Positions 12,068-30,537 of a DNA stretch of 64,000 nt are shown in pieces. Source of the DNA: Hericium rajendrae (lineage: Eukaryota > Basidiomycota > Agaricomycetes > Russulales > Hericiaceae); NCBI GenBank assembly GCA_033439255.1, contig CM065881.1, forward strand, positions 1,984,001 through 2,048,000. Direction: 5' to 3'. The translations under genes and the position numbers were made by a program. Below the pieces are notes generated by a model. That model was not told the DNA's origin, did not search any database, and saw only the letters and a program-made list of their open reading frames with translations. Each line of letters begins with the position of its first letter. The stretch's first letter is position 1.

Positions 12068-13088
12068 TCAGTAAAACTTCTGCGCCTCACAGACGATTGA
12101 CCAACTCACGGCTATTGCCTCCAAATCGCTCAGTCCGTCACTCTCGTCGCCACTGATATCGCTCACGAACTCCCGGTCGTCCCATTCTTCCTCCATCTCA
12201 TTCTCCAGCTCTTCCTCGTCAGTCTCCTCGTCCTCCAACTCTAAGTCCTCCTCGTCTGCATCATGCTTGGCCCCGTTCTTCTCCTTGTCTAATATTGCTT
12301 GCCACACATTCTCGTTGACGTTGAGAGGTGCATCACCGTAGGCCTTAGACTTCAGGCGCTCGAGCAGCTCATGCTCAATGGCACGCTCCAGATGCGCTGC
12401 AGACAGGGCCTTGCGCTCTCTGACGGCTTCGCGGCGATCAAGTTTTTTCTTCACCCCGACTAGTTTCGGCCTGAAGTGCACCGGGGATGATCAGACGGAT
12501 CAACGACCGAAGAGGAAATAGCAGATACGCACCCTTCGCGCAATTTCATTCGTCTCATCTTGATGAGATACTGCGTGATTTTGGTGATACGCTGTTTGCA
12601 TTTATGAATGGTGAAGTTCGGCCAGTGAATCAACTCCTTGTCAATCTGAGTAGGAAGCATCAGTCTCACGAAGTTATAATTGGCAATTGCGGTACACACA
12701 CCTGTTCCAGAGCGGTGCTATACTTATTCGAAAGTTTGACTCGCTCCCACATATGAGCTGGACTATGCGCTCGCTCGATGGTTTTCATATAAAGATAGAG
12801 AACACCTGACGCGTAATGTTTAAAAAATGGGATGGCATAGTAAGATAGACTGCATCGTACCGTCTTTCTCTCGGACAGTAGCATATCGCGAATTGGCAAG
12901 AGGGCAGGATTGTCTATTGCAGAACCCAGTCACATTGAATTCATTGCGGCAGAAATTTTGCGTTGTCGTCCTGCGACGCAGACATAGGTGAGCTGAAGAA
13001 GTGTTGCAGAAGAGAAATTCGCGCACTTGACTTTGTATGAACAGAACTGCTGTCCAATAGCGGACCAAATAACGTCGTCACTTTGCAT
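12068..13088 (-). CDS. MAK16: MAK16, 60S ribosome biogenesis factor
   Basis: MAK16 is a nucleolar protein needed for early pre-60S particles. The start at 13088 gives [20 protein letters not shown], the family's invariant N terminus. After an intron come the zinc-binding-like cysteines of [20 protein letters not shown] and the stretch [13 protein letters not shown]. Further exons give [40 protein letters not shown] and [15 protein letters not shown], then [20 protein letters not shown] and [11 protein letters not shown] (12440-12310). The C terminus is strongly acidic (12290-12130), as in orthologues, but the end is short. The last residues may be altered by an intron near 12110 (GTGAGT donor). 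The gene is divergent from the C78 peptidase gene. Confidence 0.93.
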
Positions 13089-13373
13089 CCCGACGAAGTA
13101 CTGAACCGATGGTCAAAGGTGTTTGCGGTATAGGAGGGCTGCAGTGGCCGCAAGAAAACTATAGACTGCAGGTGAAAAGCTCAAGTCGAGATCTGGGCCG
13201 AAATACAGCGCTCGCGGCCAAATTCAAAACAACGCTGAGTCAGCATCCACGCCGCCTTCACACAAGTGCGCTGCGTCACCGCGACTCGTTACAACTTGTT
13301 ATACCTATCCACCGAGTACGCGACTCCTCTTTCGGAGAATAATTATCTATCGCTCCTACATTTAGGGTTCTGC
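13089..13373. promoter_or_regulatory. Divergent promoter region MAK16 / C78 peptidase
   Basis: A 285-bp gap between two outward-facing starts. CpG content is normal here, in contrast with the second half of the peptidase gene. No clear core element was seen. Confidence 0.5.
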
Positions 13374-15367
13374 ATGTCAATCAAAGACATTACGCTCGAC
13401 AATCATGAGGATATCATCGTGCAGGAACGCACCCCAGAAGCAAGCTCAACGCGTATCAGCTCGAAGCCGTCGGACTCCGAGACGGTGTAAGGTCACTCAT
13501 CCGCTTCGAAAGATCCTCATTGACCGCTGAAGAGCAGAGAAGAACTCTGTCAAATCTGCAGAGTCAGGCTTGATACGCTTACATTGTCCGAGCTACAAGG
13601 CCATTACAATGAGCACCTTGCCCAGTCGACCGTTCCTTCAGGTAACATAGCAGTCTTGTGTCGTGCACTATTGTGTTAACAGGTGCCGCGCCGCGCCGCT
13701 CTCAGGTTCTTCGCCGTCCGCATCGACTTCGTCCTTGGCGCGGACTCTACAACTGGCGAGAAGAGCAGTGTCCAGACCAGTCAAAGACGTGTTTTGGTAT
13801 CCTTTGCAAGGAGTAGACCCGCCCGACAACTACACACCCGGTACGCCATCTAAGCGTATCCTTCTGAATACTACCTCATCGTCCACGGACAGGTCTGATA
13901 CCTTTACTCAAACAAGCACTAATGGTCTCGCATACGAAAGGTGTCACACAAAGAGCTGCTCTTTGCTACGTGCGAACAGTTCACATTTCCCATGAGCCTT
14001 GGGATGCTGGCTGGGGTTGTGGGTATGTCCTAGCCATCTGTCTATTGCTGTCTATTGTCATCTAAATGACTAGGAAATAGATACAGGAACTATCTTATGG
14101 CTTGCACAGCACTCATGGACCAATCTAGTCAAGTTGGATACTTTCCTCTGCTTAATGGGCCTCCATTGCCTGGCATTCAGAGCCTACAAAATTTAATTGA
14201 GCAGGCTTGGAAAGATGGTTGTTCTCATATCTCTTCAAGATGAATATTTTCTTATGACAGTTTCAGGTTATGATAAAGAGGGTGCACAGCAACTGAAACA
14301 GAAATTAGCTGGTTATACAAAATGGATAGGAACAGCAGGTCTGCTTTATGCTACTCTTAGTAAACAACAGCCTACTCAACTTAATTTGTAAGAACTTTAT
14401 GTTGCTTATACATACCTTGGTATTCCGTGAGTTTTTCAAAGTAGTGTTTTTGATATCAAGGCTAAATTGTAGAATAGCTCACAACTTGTGGACTTTCATC
14501 TTTCAAGTGGTGGTAGGTATTTAGCCTCTTGAGATAATTTTGATACCTAATGTGCATGTATACAAGATGCTGGTCCTCTAATCAGATGGATAAGAAGATA
14601 TTTTTCTCCTCCAGAACGAGATTCATACAAATCCAAGTGTAGCTCACATGGCAGCTCACATGATTCTGCTATTGTTATCTCTGACTGCATGCCACTTGTG
14701 CTACAACACTCAGGTCATTCAAGAACAATTGTAGGCTATGAAGTTCAGAAGCAAGGAGCAGTGAATCTGCTAGCATTTGATCCCTCTAAGTACCTTGACA
14801 TATTTGTCACTCTTTTAAAATGTCTAACTAAAATGTTAGATGGATTCCCAAAGAGATCAGAAGAGCATCAATTCAGTCATTTTGGTCAACACTTCAGAAC
14901 ACTGAGACTGATATGCCTGATCATGAGGCCAAGACTGCAAAGGAGGATCATGTCAAGCACTTTATACAGCACATCAAGAAGCCATTTCAAAAGTGGAAGA
15001 CAAATCATTCTTTAGAGAAAAATACTCACAAAGAGAAGTCACTAGGAGAAAAGAAGATAGGATCTGCAGAATTAACAGTGGTTGTTAATGATCCAAGCAG
15101 AAGTGTCTTGACAGATTTGGCAAGCCAGAAGGAACCTCAATTAAATATCATGCAGAACTACACCAAAATCTTGAAGTTGGTAAGGGTTGATGAGAAGGCC
15201 CTCTTGTAAGTTTTTTTTACTTGTTTCATTAGCTGATGACTGAATTTAAAGTCTCGAAACTCAGAAAGCATGATAGATATCAGATCCTTTGGTTTCCTCT
15301 TGCCGACCCACTTAGCGAGGAGGAGAAGCAGTATAGACAAGTAGTTACTAGCAATAAGCTTTGTTAA
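13374..15367 (+). CDS. ZUFSP/ZUP1-type cysteine peptidase (family C78) with N-terminal C2H2 finger
   Basis: Members of this family (human ZUP1, fission yeast Mug105) cleave K63-linked ubiquitin chains, and other C78 peptidases cleave UFM1. The exons join in frame. Start MSIKDITLDNHED (13374), then a zinc finger with CQIC and HYNEH (13551-13620), then KDVFWYPLQGVDPPDNYTPG (about 13780) and LIPLLKQALMVSHTKGVT. Next comes the catalytic Cys box WDAGWGCG, spliced to YRNYLMACTALMDQ (14022/14081), then YDKEGAQQLKQ and KWIGTA, ELYVAYTYLGIP and SQLVDFHLSSGG, the His box LQHSGHSRTIVG (about 14700) and LLAFDPSKWIPKEIRRA. A lysine-rich insert of about 85 residues (14900-15160) follows, then VRVDEKALL and KHDRYQILWFPL, and VVTSNKLC before the TAA. 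Every key motif is present. From about 13975 the gene is AT-rich and almost free of CpG, although still open and correctly spliced by eye. The exact start and first intron (about 13487-13540) are the least certain parts. Confidence 0.87.
13975..15254. other. CpG-depleted AT-rich island B
   Basis: Two CpGs (14426-14427 and 14617-14618) in 1,280 bp, with 637 bp quite free of them at the right end. It begins within the exon carrying the catalytic Cys box of the C78 peptidase and ends within its last exon. Five or more exons inside it remain open and carry family motifs. Confidence 0.9.
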
Positions 15368-15656
15368 TGATCATCCACCCTGTACACGGTTACGAGGCAT
15401 GACTGTTCATATAGCAGCCTTCGTGCTTTATTTGACACTGTGGTTACAAGACTCGATGGTCATGGGAAGAAGGAAAAGTGTCGCGCCACGGTGCAGAGCC
15501 CAGCTGGATTTACATAGTATGCGCGTCGTGGTCTGTGTTGGGCGCTTGTCTTATTCCAGCCACCTACCACCACCAAGCCCAACCACCTCCCACACCGTCC
15601 TTCATGCCCTCGCCTGCCATCACTCTCAGACCGCACTGATTCCATTTTCATCCTCC
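15368..15656. other. Spacer between C78 peptidase and MCUR1-family gene
   Basis: About 290 bp. CpG frequency returns to normal here. It probably carries the promoter of the downstream gene, with CCACC-rich and CT-rich stretches near 15555-15600. Confidence 0.5.
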
Positions 15657-16459
15657 ATGCTAGCTCTCCCTCATGGCTTCCTTCGCCTCCGACCTGCGGC
15701 AGGTCCGCTCGCGCGGCGCTTCATAAAGACAAGTCCGCCCATCCACGACTTCCACTTCGACACGCATCACTTCGTGCAGCGCCTCGAACGCGAAGGCCTG
15801 AACCGTGCGCAGGCGGAGGGTATCATGACTGCGATGGCGGAAGTCATTGACGAGAGCATCCGCAACATGACCACGAACATGGTCACCAAGTCCGAGCAGG
15901 AGAAGGTGCGTACTCATTCCTTCCTTCGGCGTACGTGTGCTCACGGAGAATGGCCGTCTAGCATCAGTACACGCAGCAAGTCGACTTTGCGCAGCTCAAG
16001 TCAGAGCTACAGCTGATGGAGAAGAACGACCTCGCGATGGTGAAAGCCGAGAACGACCGGCTCGTCACGGACATCGAGAAGCTCAAGCAGCGGCTGCGTG
16101 AGGAGATCACGCGCACGCAGGCGGGCGTGCGCCTCGACCTCAATCTCGAGAAAGGCCGCATCCGCGAGGAGGCGAGCCGGCAGGAGCTGAAGGTGAAGGA
16201 GGTGGACACGCGCATAGAGCAGGAAATTGCGGGGCTGCGGGCAGCCATCCAGGCGTCCAAGGTGCTGCATGCTTCATTTCCACTTGGCATCGAGTGTTTA
16301 CTGAGCCCTTTGTTATGGACAGGCTACGACGCTGCAATATCTTGTAGGATTTGGTGCGTTGCGCTTTTTTTGGGTCTCAGACAAGTATGTAGCTGACATG
16401 TGTTCTCAGTGACCGGTTGCTCAGCGCTGCTGATGGCCTACTTACGCTTCCGTGTCTGA
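15657..16459 (+). CDS. MCUR1/CCDC90/FMP32-family mitochondrial coiled-coil protein (DUF1640)
   Basis: The family sits in the inner mitochondrial membrane. Yeast FMP32 and human MCUR1/CCDC90B are linked to complex IV and proline metabolism or calcium uptake. The start at 15657 gives an Arg-rich presequence (LPHGFLRLRPAAGPLARRF). Then come FVQRLEREGLNRAQAEGIMT and EQEK, spliced (15906-15966) to YTQQVDFAQLKSELQLMEKN, followed by the conserved coiled coil KLKQRLREEITRTQAGVRLD. Two more introns (about 16261-16321 and 16356-16411) lead to ATTLQYLVGF and VTGCSALLMAYLRFRV, the single C-terminal membrane anchor, with TGA at 16457-16459. Length of about 215 residues fits the family. The precise function in fungi is not fixed by the sequence. 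Confidence 0.88.
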
Positions 16460-16859
16460 TATACATGGAGTTCTCTTCAATTACTTATTTTAAGCTCTCA
16501 TAATGAACAGATTTCGTCCTCCCTGCTACATGATTGCACATAGAGCTTATCCTAGTATCATGTCAGACAGTCATTTCGAGATGCAGGATTGGTAGAGCTT
16601 TTGCCAGTCTATTGTCACTATTATTATACCATTGTTTTGAATCTACACGATTGTGAGTTCTTCGAGTCCATCATGATGTCTAACCCTCTATGCATACGAT
16701 GCAATGGTGACCACACAGCTTGGTATCAATTGCTCCATGCGGCTGATCGTCTCCGCGTCGAGCCCCTCCACATGCCAATCGATGATCTCGCATAAAGTCA
16801 ATCAAGAGAATGCATCACAGTCCACCACACAGCCCTCCCATAAGCGTCCCCCATCATTG
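16460..16859. other. Convergent 3' flanks of MCUR1-family gene and guanylate kinase
   Basis: About 400 bp between two stops facing each other. The sequence is fairly AT-rich but with CpGs. I see no gene in it. Confidence 0.6.
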
Positions 16860-17668
16860 TCAATCATCGAGAGGGGGCAACGGATCACCAGGAATCCTCT
16901 CGCCCAATGCGACCTGCTTGAACAGCCCGTAGGCTCGGTCGAGGTTGTCATTAACGATGACGATGTCATATGAGCCCGGTTCTTTTGCGTAGCTGATCTC
17001 GTTGAGGGCGGTCTTTAAACGTTTCTCGATGGAGCTGTCTGTTTCTGTGCCGCGCCCCACTAGTCGCGAGCGGAGGGCGGAAAGGGAGGGAGGAGAGATG
17101 AACAGGTACACGGGATTCAAGGCGGTAGCTTTTATTTGGCGAACACCCTATATACATGCTCGAGAGGTGAAAGACTGGTATGTATGGGCTGGCACATACC
17201 TGGACCTCGATGTCCAAGATGCAGCGCTTACCGAGATCGGCGATGCTCTGAACGGCCTGGATGCTGGTGCCATAGAGGTTACCGGAAAACTCGGCATGCT
17301 CGAGGAAGGCGCCACGGTCGAGAAGGGAATGGAAGGTATCTCGTGACACAAAATGATATTGCTGGCCATCAGTCTCACCTGGACGAGGCTGGCGTGTGGT
17401 GTCTGTGCAGGTAGGCGCGTGAATGGATGAAGAGCGGAAGTATGGATGGATGGGAAAAGTTACGGGAGACGCTAAATGCGAACTTGTCGGGGAACTCTTG
17501 GAAGAGTCGCTGGAGGAGAGTGCTCTTGCCTGTGCCGGAGGGGCCAAAGAGGACAAGGGGACGGAGGAAGTCCTGGAGGGGGGACATGGTGGTCGGCGTT
17601 GACATGCGAGAACAGCAGCTGCCTAGCGACGCGGACGACATGTGGACCACTTGGAGGTACCGGTCCAT
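16860..17668 (-). CDS. GUK1: Guanylate kinase
   Basis: The enzyme phosphorylates GMP to GDP with ATP. Exon 1 carries the P-loop GPSGTGKST (about 17560) in LRPLVLFGPSGTGKSTLLQR, followed by FPDKFAFSVS. A short intron (about 17408-17475) joins it to HTTRQPRPGETDGQQYHFVS and FLEHAEFSGNLYGTS, the GMP-binding region. A second intron leads to GVRQIKATALNPVYLFISPP, the lid region with RLVGRGTETDSSIEKRL, and the C terminus YDIVIVNDNLDRAYGLFKQ. The conserved start is MSPLQDF at 17587. An in-frame ATG at 17668 would add 27 residues with Ser and Arg, possibly a weak targeting sequence. The sequence does not decide which is used. Confidence 0.93.
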
Positions 17669-17918
17669 GGACCGGCGGTGGGCGGGTGACCAGGTCGGTG
17701 AATATGTTCCCCAGGCTAAGGCTTAGCTTGGCCTGCGTCTTGAGTTGCTCCTCTTCCTCAGCTCCTCCCTCATTCCCGACCCCTCCTCCTCGTCCCCGTC
17801 CTCGCCCCGCTATCTCCTACGCTGTCTATCTTTAATTATTTTGCTTTAATTACTCAACCACAACCTGCTCGTCTCGCCCTCTTTCTCGCCTTGTCGACGA
17901 CGAAACTCACGATTTCTC

Positions 17919-19674
<1,756 letters not shown>

Positions 19675-20265
19675 TTATCTGCCTTGACGTGCGCCTGCCC
19701 CCTCCTGCTACCTCCTGCACGCTAACGCGTCCACGCAGTTATGCGATATCCGTAGGACCCCCTACGTCATGACAATATCCTCCGTTTTATACACTCTTTC
19801 TTCGTCTTCCTCTTCACATGATATACTTCACCGGCCATGTCCCATATACCTGACTTATCACGCACTTTCTTTCTTTGCCTTCTAATCACATCGGTCTCCT
19901 TGCTTTTTTTCTTCCTTTTCTTCCCGGGAATACCTCATCTCAATGAGGTGTGCATCGCTGTATAATCAACCCGCAGTAATACTTATCTCATGGTTGTATT
20001 GTGCGGGTGCTTCACACCTGCGCCTTTGCTGTCACATACATATCCAATACACGGCAAAGTTCACTCGCTCGCATGGACACTGGATTGGATCCTTCCTATC
20101 GGCAATATGTCAGTGGATCCCTCCATCCCCGTTGCTAATTTCAATGGTTCCGTGATCATCGTCCACGAGCGACTCTCAGGTAGATCGGTACCATTTCCAT
20201 ACTGCCAAACCAAGTAAGTGACATCGGCCCCATACTCCGATATTCATCCCCAAACCCGATGTAGA
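19675..20265. other. Convergent 3' flanks of YANK kinase and YEA4-type transporter
   Basis: About 590 bp of pyrimidine-rich sequence, notably 19860-19925 on the + strand, then weakly open frames that show no family motif. No gene is supported. Confidence 0.55.
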
Positions 20266-21802
20266 TCATAAACGCTTCCCTGTTGTATATTTAGCTGACG
20301 CTCGCACGTCGGGCGAAGATGCCGGGGTATCTGACGCCGACGCCGACACGCCCTTCGCATCGGCGCTAACGCGCGAATACCAGAACGAGCCGATGAACAC
20401 CATGCCTGCACCGAGTCCGAGCTGCGCGTTCCACCCGTTCCCGAACCACCACACGCTAAAGAGCAAACTGATCGCCTTGCGTGTCGTCAGCACGACCTGC
20501 GTCGACACGCTCGACACGCTCTGCAGTTAATCTATAAGATGAGGGAAGAGCGCAGTCCTGGTGAGCATGGGGACGCACCGAGGTAAGCTGGTTCACGCCG
20601 GAGACACAGACGAGCTGCGAGAGGAGGTTCGCGGCGAGGACAAGATAGGGTATTGGTATGGCGCCCGAGGCCGCGCCGAGACTGGTTAGGCCGTACTTGA
20701 CCTGGGGAATAAGGAATAAAAATATGGGTAATGATAATGCATGCTGTCGCCGCTCGTCAATCAGCACACGCACAGAAAATGCACATGAAGAGTATGTACC
20801 GTATAGAAGACGCCCTCCCGCCAGCACGGGCCGTACTTCTGGTATGTCTGTTCCTGCAGGAGCCCGAGGATGCCGGTGAGGAAGAGCGATGCGGTGAGCA
20901 TGACGATGCCTAATGCGTATTGCGACAGATTCTCTGTTGATGCAGACGAGACAGTGGATGATGGCCGGGACAGCGTCGCGATGATTACGCCGACTGAAAC
21001 AAGCGCAACTGCGATCTGCAGGGCAGATCGCGTGTCAGCTGCGACAACTTCGTACTCCGGAGATCACTGGGAGTGAACTTACAATTTGCGGCGCCGAGTA
21101 GCGCTTCTTGAGAAGCACCCGGCCGAATAACATGGACACAGCGAGACCTATACATAGCGTGTTTCCGTTAGCAAATAGCAAGTCTTGATATAAAACACAG
21201 CTCGCCTGCGGAGCGGAACACGATCTGCACGGTCAAGGGGACTTCAAATGCGTAGACCCAGTTGTTCAAAAGAGACCCAGAGGCGAGCATAACGACCTGC
21301 AGCATCCAGCATGACAAAGGGACCTGCCGGGGCTTAAGCCTCGGCCAGGAAGTCCAGGTCAAATGAGAGGGCAGCTGCTGGATAGTTATGAACAGCATCT
21401 GGGAGAATGTCAAAGCCGACCCTGCATCGAGAACAAAAGTCAGAGGCATGGAAAGAACTGAGAAAAACTTCGAGACACACCGATCCGAGGTTCTATCCGA
21501 AGGAGTTGTTCGTATGCCCATACGTTACTGAGTTACTGAAGTCAGATCGAGCCTGCAGATGCGGGTGAGCAGACGCACGAGCAACACCCTCCGAACACCA
21601 GCGAGACCATCAACGAATAATCCAGCACTGAAGCAGCGATGACCGCCGCTTGTGGGATCTGACTGGCACTACTGACAGCCTTCTCATTCTCAGACCCGGC
21701 ATGGTTTCCGTTCGCACTGCCGTTTGTCTTTGGCGTACCGTTGGCGGTCTCCTGCTTCTCCGGGATCGTATCCCTAGGTAGACCTTTCCGCCGTTGAGAC
21801 AT
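20266..21802 (-). CDS. YEA4: UDP-N-acetylglucosamine transporter, YEA4/SLC35B4-like
   Basis: The family brings UDP-GlcNAc (and UDP-xylose in animals) into the ER or Golgi for cell-wall chitin and glycan synthesis. The start at 21802 gives a hydrophilic N terminus (MSQRRKGLPRDTIPEKQETA), then ten predicted membrane segments over six or so exons. Visible segments are VIAASVLDYSLMVSLVFGGC (about 21640), LTFSQMLFITIQQLPSHL (about 21400), PRQVPLSCWMLQVVMLASGS and LNNWVYAFEVPLTVQIVFRS (about 21260), and the Lys-rich LFGRVLLKKRYSAPQI. Then come GIVMLTASLFLTGILGLLQE and QTYQKYG, and near the end VSTQVVLTTRKAISLLFSVW (20500), the motif typical of this subfamily. The C terminus is Ser/Ala-rich and ends TTGKRL. 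It lacks an obvious KKxx signal. Confidence 0.85.
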
Positions 21803-22093
21803 GATGCGGAGAGGGGGTCAAGGACGAGTGGTGAAACGGGGAAAGAATGGCCTGAGAAACGATGCAAAGACCATGGACGGTTAGGAACACGATGTATTTC
21901 TGTCGGAATGCATGTCCGTCACCCTGCTATGCGGGGAAATCTCACTGCACCCGGTCCGCCAATGCCGTTTCACACACTCCCTCACCACGATTCTCAGGCC
22001 ATTCGGTCGAAACAGAAAGGCTGGTCTATTGGTGAACATACAGACAGCAAACATGCAGGAACCGAGTTGAGATACGAGTATCATAAGCTAACA
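21803..22093. other. Spacer: YEA4 promoter and Nup53 3' flank
   Basis: About 290 bp upstream of the YEA4 start. Nothing beyond a possible promoter was recognised. Confidence 0.45.
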
Positions 22094-23531
22094 CTACCAC
22101 CCGAAAATCAGATCTGACACCTGCCCGAGCATCCCCTTCGAAGGCGACGATGGGATCCCTCCCGGGCCAGCAGCAGCCTGTGGCGTCGGCATCGCAAATT
22201 GTGGTTGCTGTATGGGACCTGGCTTCTGGCCCGAGCCCGGCTTCTTAAACGCCGCGGCAGATGGGGCAAGCCTAATCGGCGTGCCAACCGATGGCGTGCC
22301 GGGATGGGACTGCCTAGTGCCTGATGATCCTGTCCGTGCGTGGAGGGTGTCGTCAACGGACATAGGTTCGGAAATTCCAGCTTGCATAGGGACGTCTTGA
22401 GACTGAAGGGGTGGCCTGCCGAGCGAGACGGACTGCCCTAAGATACTTTCCGCCTGGCTTGGATTCTAAAGAAAAGGTATTGTTATTGCCTGAGGATCAA
22501 ACATGGCTGCGGAAGAAAGAAATGGAAACTTACAGCGAATTTAGCTCCGACCATCCAACTACCACTGACAATTTCGCCATTTTTGCGCACGGCCCGCATA
22601 GCATCCCCTGGCTGCTTATAGCCTATGCGGAAACAGTTGACCACTTCTGTGTGCGGGTCAGGCTCAGTTGTCTCCCCAAATTGTTTGAAGTATTCAACAG
22701 CGACGCTGTACTTGTCAGGGGGATATCCGAAAACAATCACATAGAGAGGCTCAGCAGTCTGCTGAGGAGTGTGGGACGGTCTCGGGCCGAACGCTTCCGA
22801 CGGGGTATGCTGTCGTGGCTAGTCAGCTCAAAGATTGAGATACAATTGGATGTAGAAATGGGCATACCCTACGGAGAAAGGTGGAAGGGCTTTCGGTGTA
22901 AGTGGCGTTAACAATGTCATTCACGGATGCAAGAGGAGGTGCATCCTCGTCCAAGGTCTGTCGTTGTCTGGGGCGTGTTATAAAGATGAACGCAGTCAAA
23001 ACACATGAATGCTGACCTTGAGCTCTCAAACATGGGATTCTTCCCAAACTCAGATGTAGATGTCCGCATCAAACTCTGGTTCAGCTTTGCTTTTGTCTGT
23101 ACCACCGGCAACTCATCCAAACGTTGGCTAGCTTGCGGAGAGTGCTATGAGGAGCAATGTTAGAACTAGGAGTTACTGAAGAAGGGACAATGCGCGTACA
23201 TTGTTTTGGGACATTGACTATACGCCGAGGAGGTCAGTTACCAGAGACGAAAGAATAAGACATGTAGACGCACCATGAGATACCCTGGCTGGTAATGAGA
23301 ACGAGACTGCAGGAAGGGAGGTTCGCTCATAGACGTCGATAACGAGCCACCAGGTGCAGCACCCGGCCACGAGCCTGAACCATGCGGATGATGAGTGCTG
23401 GTCGAGCTGGACAGGGCTGAATGGGATAATGGCACTGATGACTGAGAGACGGAATGTGCGAGCTGTGGCCTATTTCTGTCAGATAGATCGTAACCAAGGA
23501 AGTTGGGCGGGGCATTGGTAGAATTGAACAT
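22094..23531 (-). CDS. Nucleoporin Nup53/Nup35 (MPPN RRM-like domain)
   Basis: Nup53/Nup35 links the inner ring of the nuclear pore to the membrane and to Nup170/Nup93-type partners. The start at 23531 gives MFNSTNAPPNFLGYDLSDRN and a Ser/Gly/Pro-rich N terminus. Middle exons give DELPVVQTKAKLNQSLMRTS (about 23110) and DEDAPPLASVNDIVNATY (about 22960). The atypical RRM begins VIVFGYPPDKYSVAVEYFKQ (about 22740-22680) and continues with VVNCFRIGYKQPGDAMRAVR and NGEIVSGSWMVGAKFA. The C-terminal exon is Pro/Gly-rich and ends in MLGQVSDLIFGW, the amphipathic membrane-binding helix that closes Nup53 orthologues. Length and order match the family. Two CDK-type SP/TP-rich stretches (near 22290) could be phosphosites, which is inference. 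Confidence 0.9.
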
Positions 23532-24008
23532 GATGGTATAATGAGAGAGTGTCCTGCTGACTCTTGCACTTCACGCGTTCTTCAACTCGAGGACGAGTAG
23601 CCCAAAAAGGCAATTGTTTATTTCACAAGCTCTTGCCAAACAACGCCTGCTCACATGTTCTGATATCTTCCCTATTGTCTCAGTCCGGTCCCTGCCGGCG
23701 CCCGACGCCGGACACAGCACATCATTCGCCCTTCTGCTGTGACTGTGACTGAATATTGAATATTGAATATAATATTGAATTTTCAGTTCCCGTGGAATTT
23801 TCTGGACTCTGTTCTCAAGCAGTGACCTCGTAATAGTGTAAATTTAAGATTCATTCTAAGCTTCATTGTCATGGAGCTTGCCAATCGACGAAGGCGCAAG
23901 GATGTGTCGAAATGCTCCATGAATACTCAATCACTACCTATACAACTCGGAAATGATGTCTACCTGAGAATCCCGACGATGACGACTTTCACTTTCACAA
24001 GGAATGGC
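23532..24008. other. Spacer: Nup53 promoter and ABCC transporter 3' flank
   Basis: About 475 bp. It contains the short AT repeat at 23751-23783 and an otherwise ordinary sequence. No gene is supported. Confidence 0.55.
23751..23783. repeat. Short AT-rich tandem repeat, unit GAATATT
   Basis: Three adjacent copies of a 7-bp unit (GAATATT, GAATATT, GAATATA), then a degenerate ATATTGAATTTT. It lies about 220 bp upstream of the Nup53 start. A simple microsatellite is the plain reading. Confidence 0.8.
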
Positions 24009-30118
<6,110 letters not shown>

Positions 30119-30537
30119 CTTTCACAGCGCTCGCAGCTCACCGTCGAATATAAATACCGCCGGATGTTGGCCCGAAAGCGCTGACAAAGCAGTCAAAATC
30201 AAAATCAAATATGGGTCTCCATTAAATCCAACGCTCATGCAGGGGGATTTTCATGTCCTTGTCAGCCTCGATGCAGAAGGCGAGTCTGCCGAAATTCCTG
30301 AACTTTGACTGGATCGTGGTCGAGCGGAGCATACGCTTACGAAAATCTCCCTGGCACGTACTTATATGCAGTACTTCTTGGCAAGAAACCCCGGGAATGC
30401 CACCGCCATGACTGCAGACTCAAAAGAATACAGCGCTGAGTTTAACTACTACACTGGCAAATTACAATATTCCTCCATACGGACACTGCCCATGACCGAC
30501 TTCGAGTAGAAGTGTGATGTCCACCGATTCAGTTGTA
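30119..30537. other. Spacer: ABCC promoter and UCH 3' flank
   Basis: About 420 bp. A TATA-like ATATAAATA sits near 30144-30153 on the + strand; its minus-strand reading is TATTTATAT, about 80 bp before the inner ATG of the transporter. No gene is supported on either strand. Confidence 0.45.
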
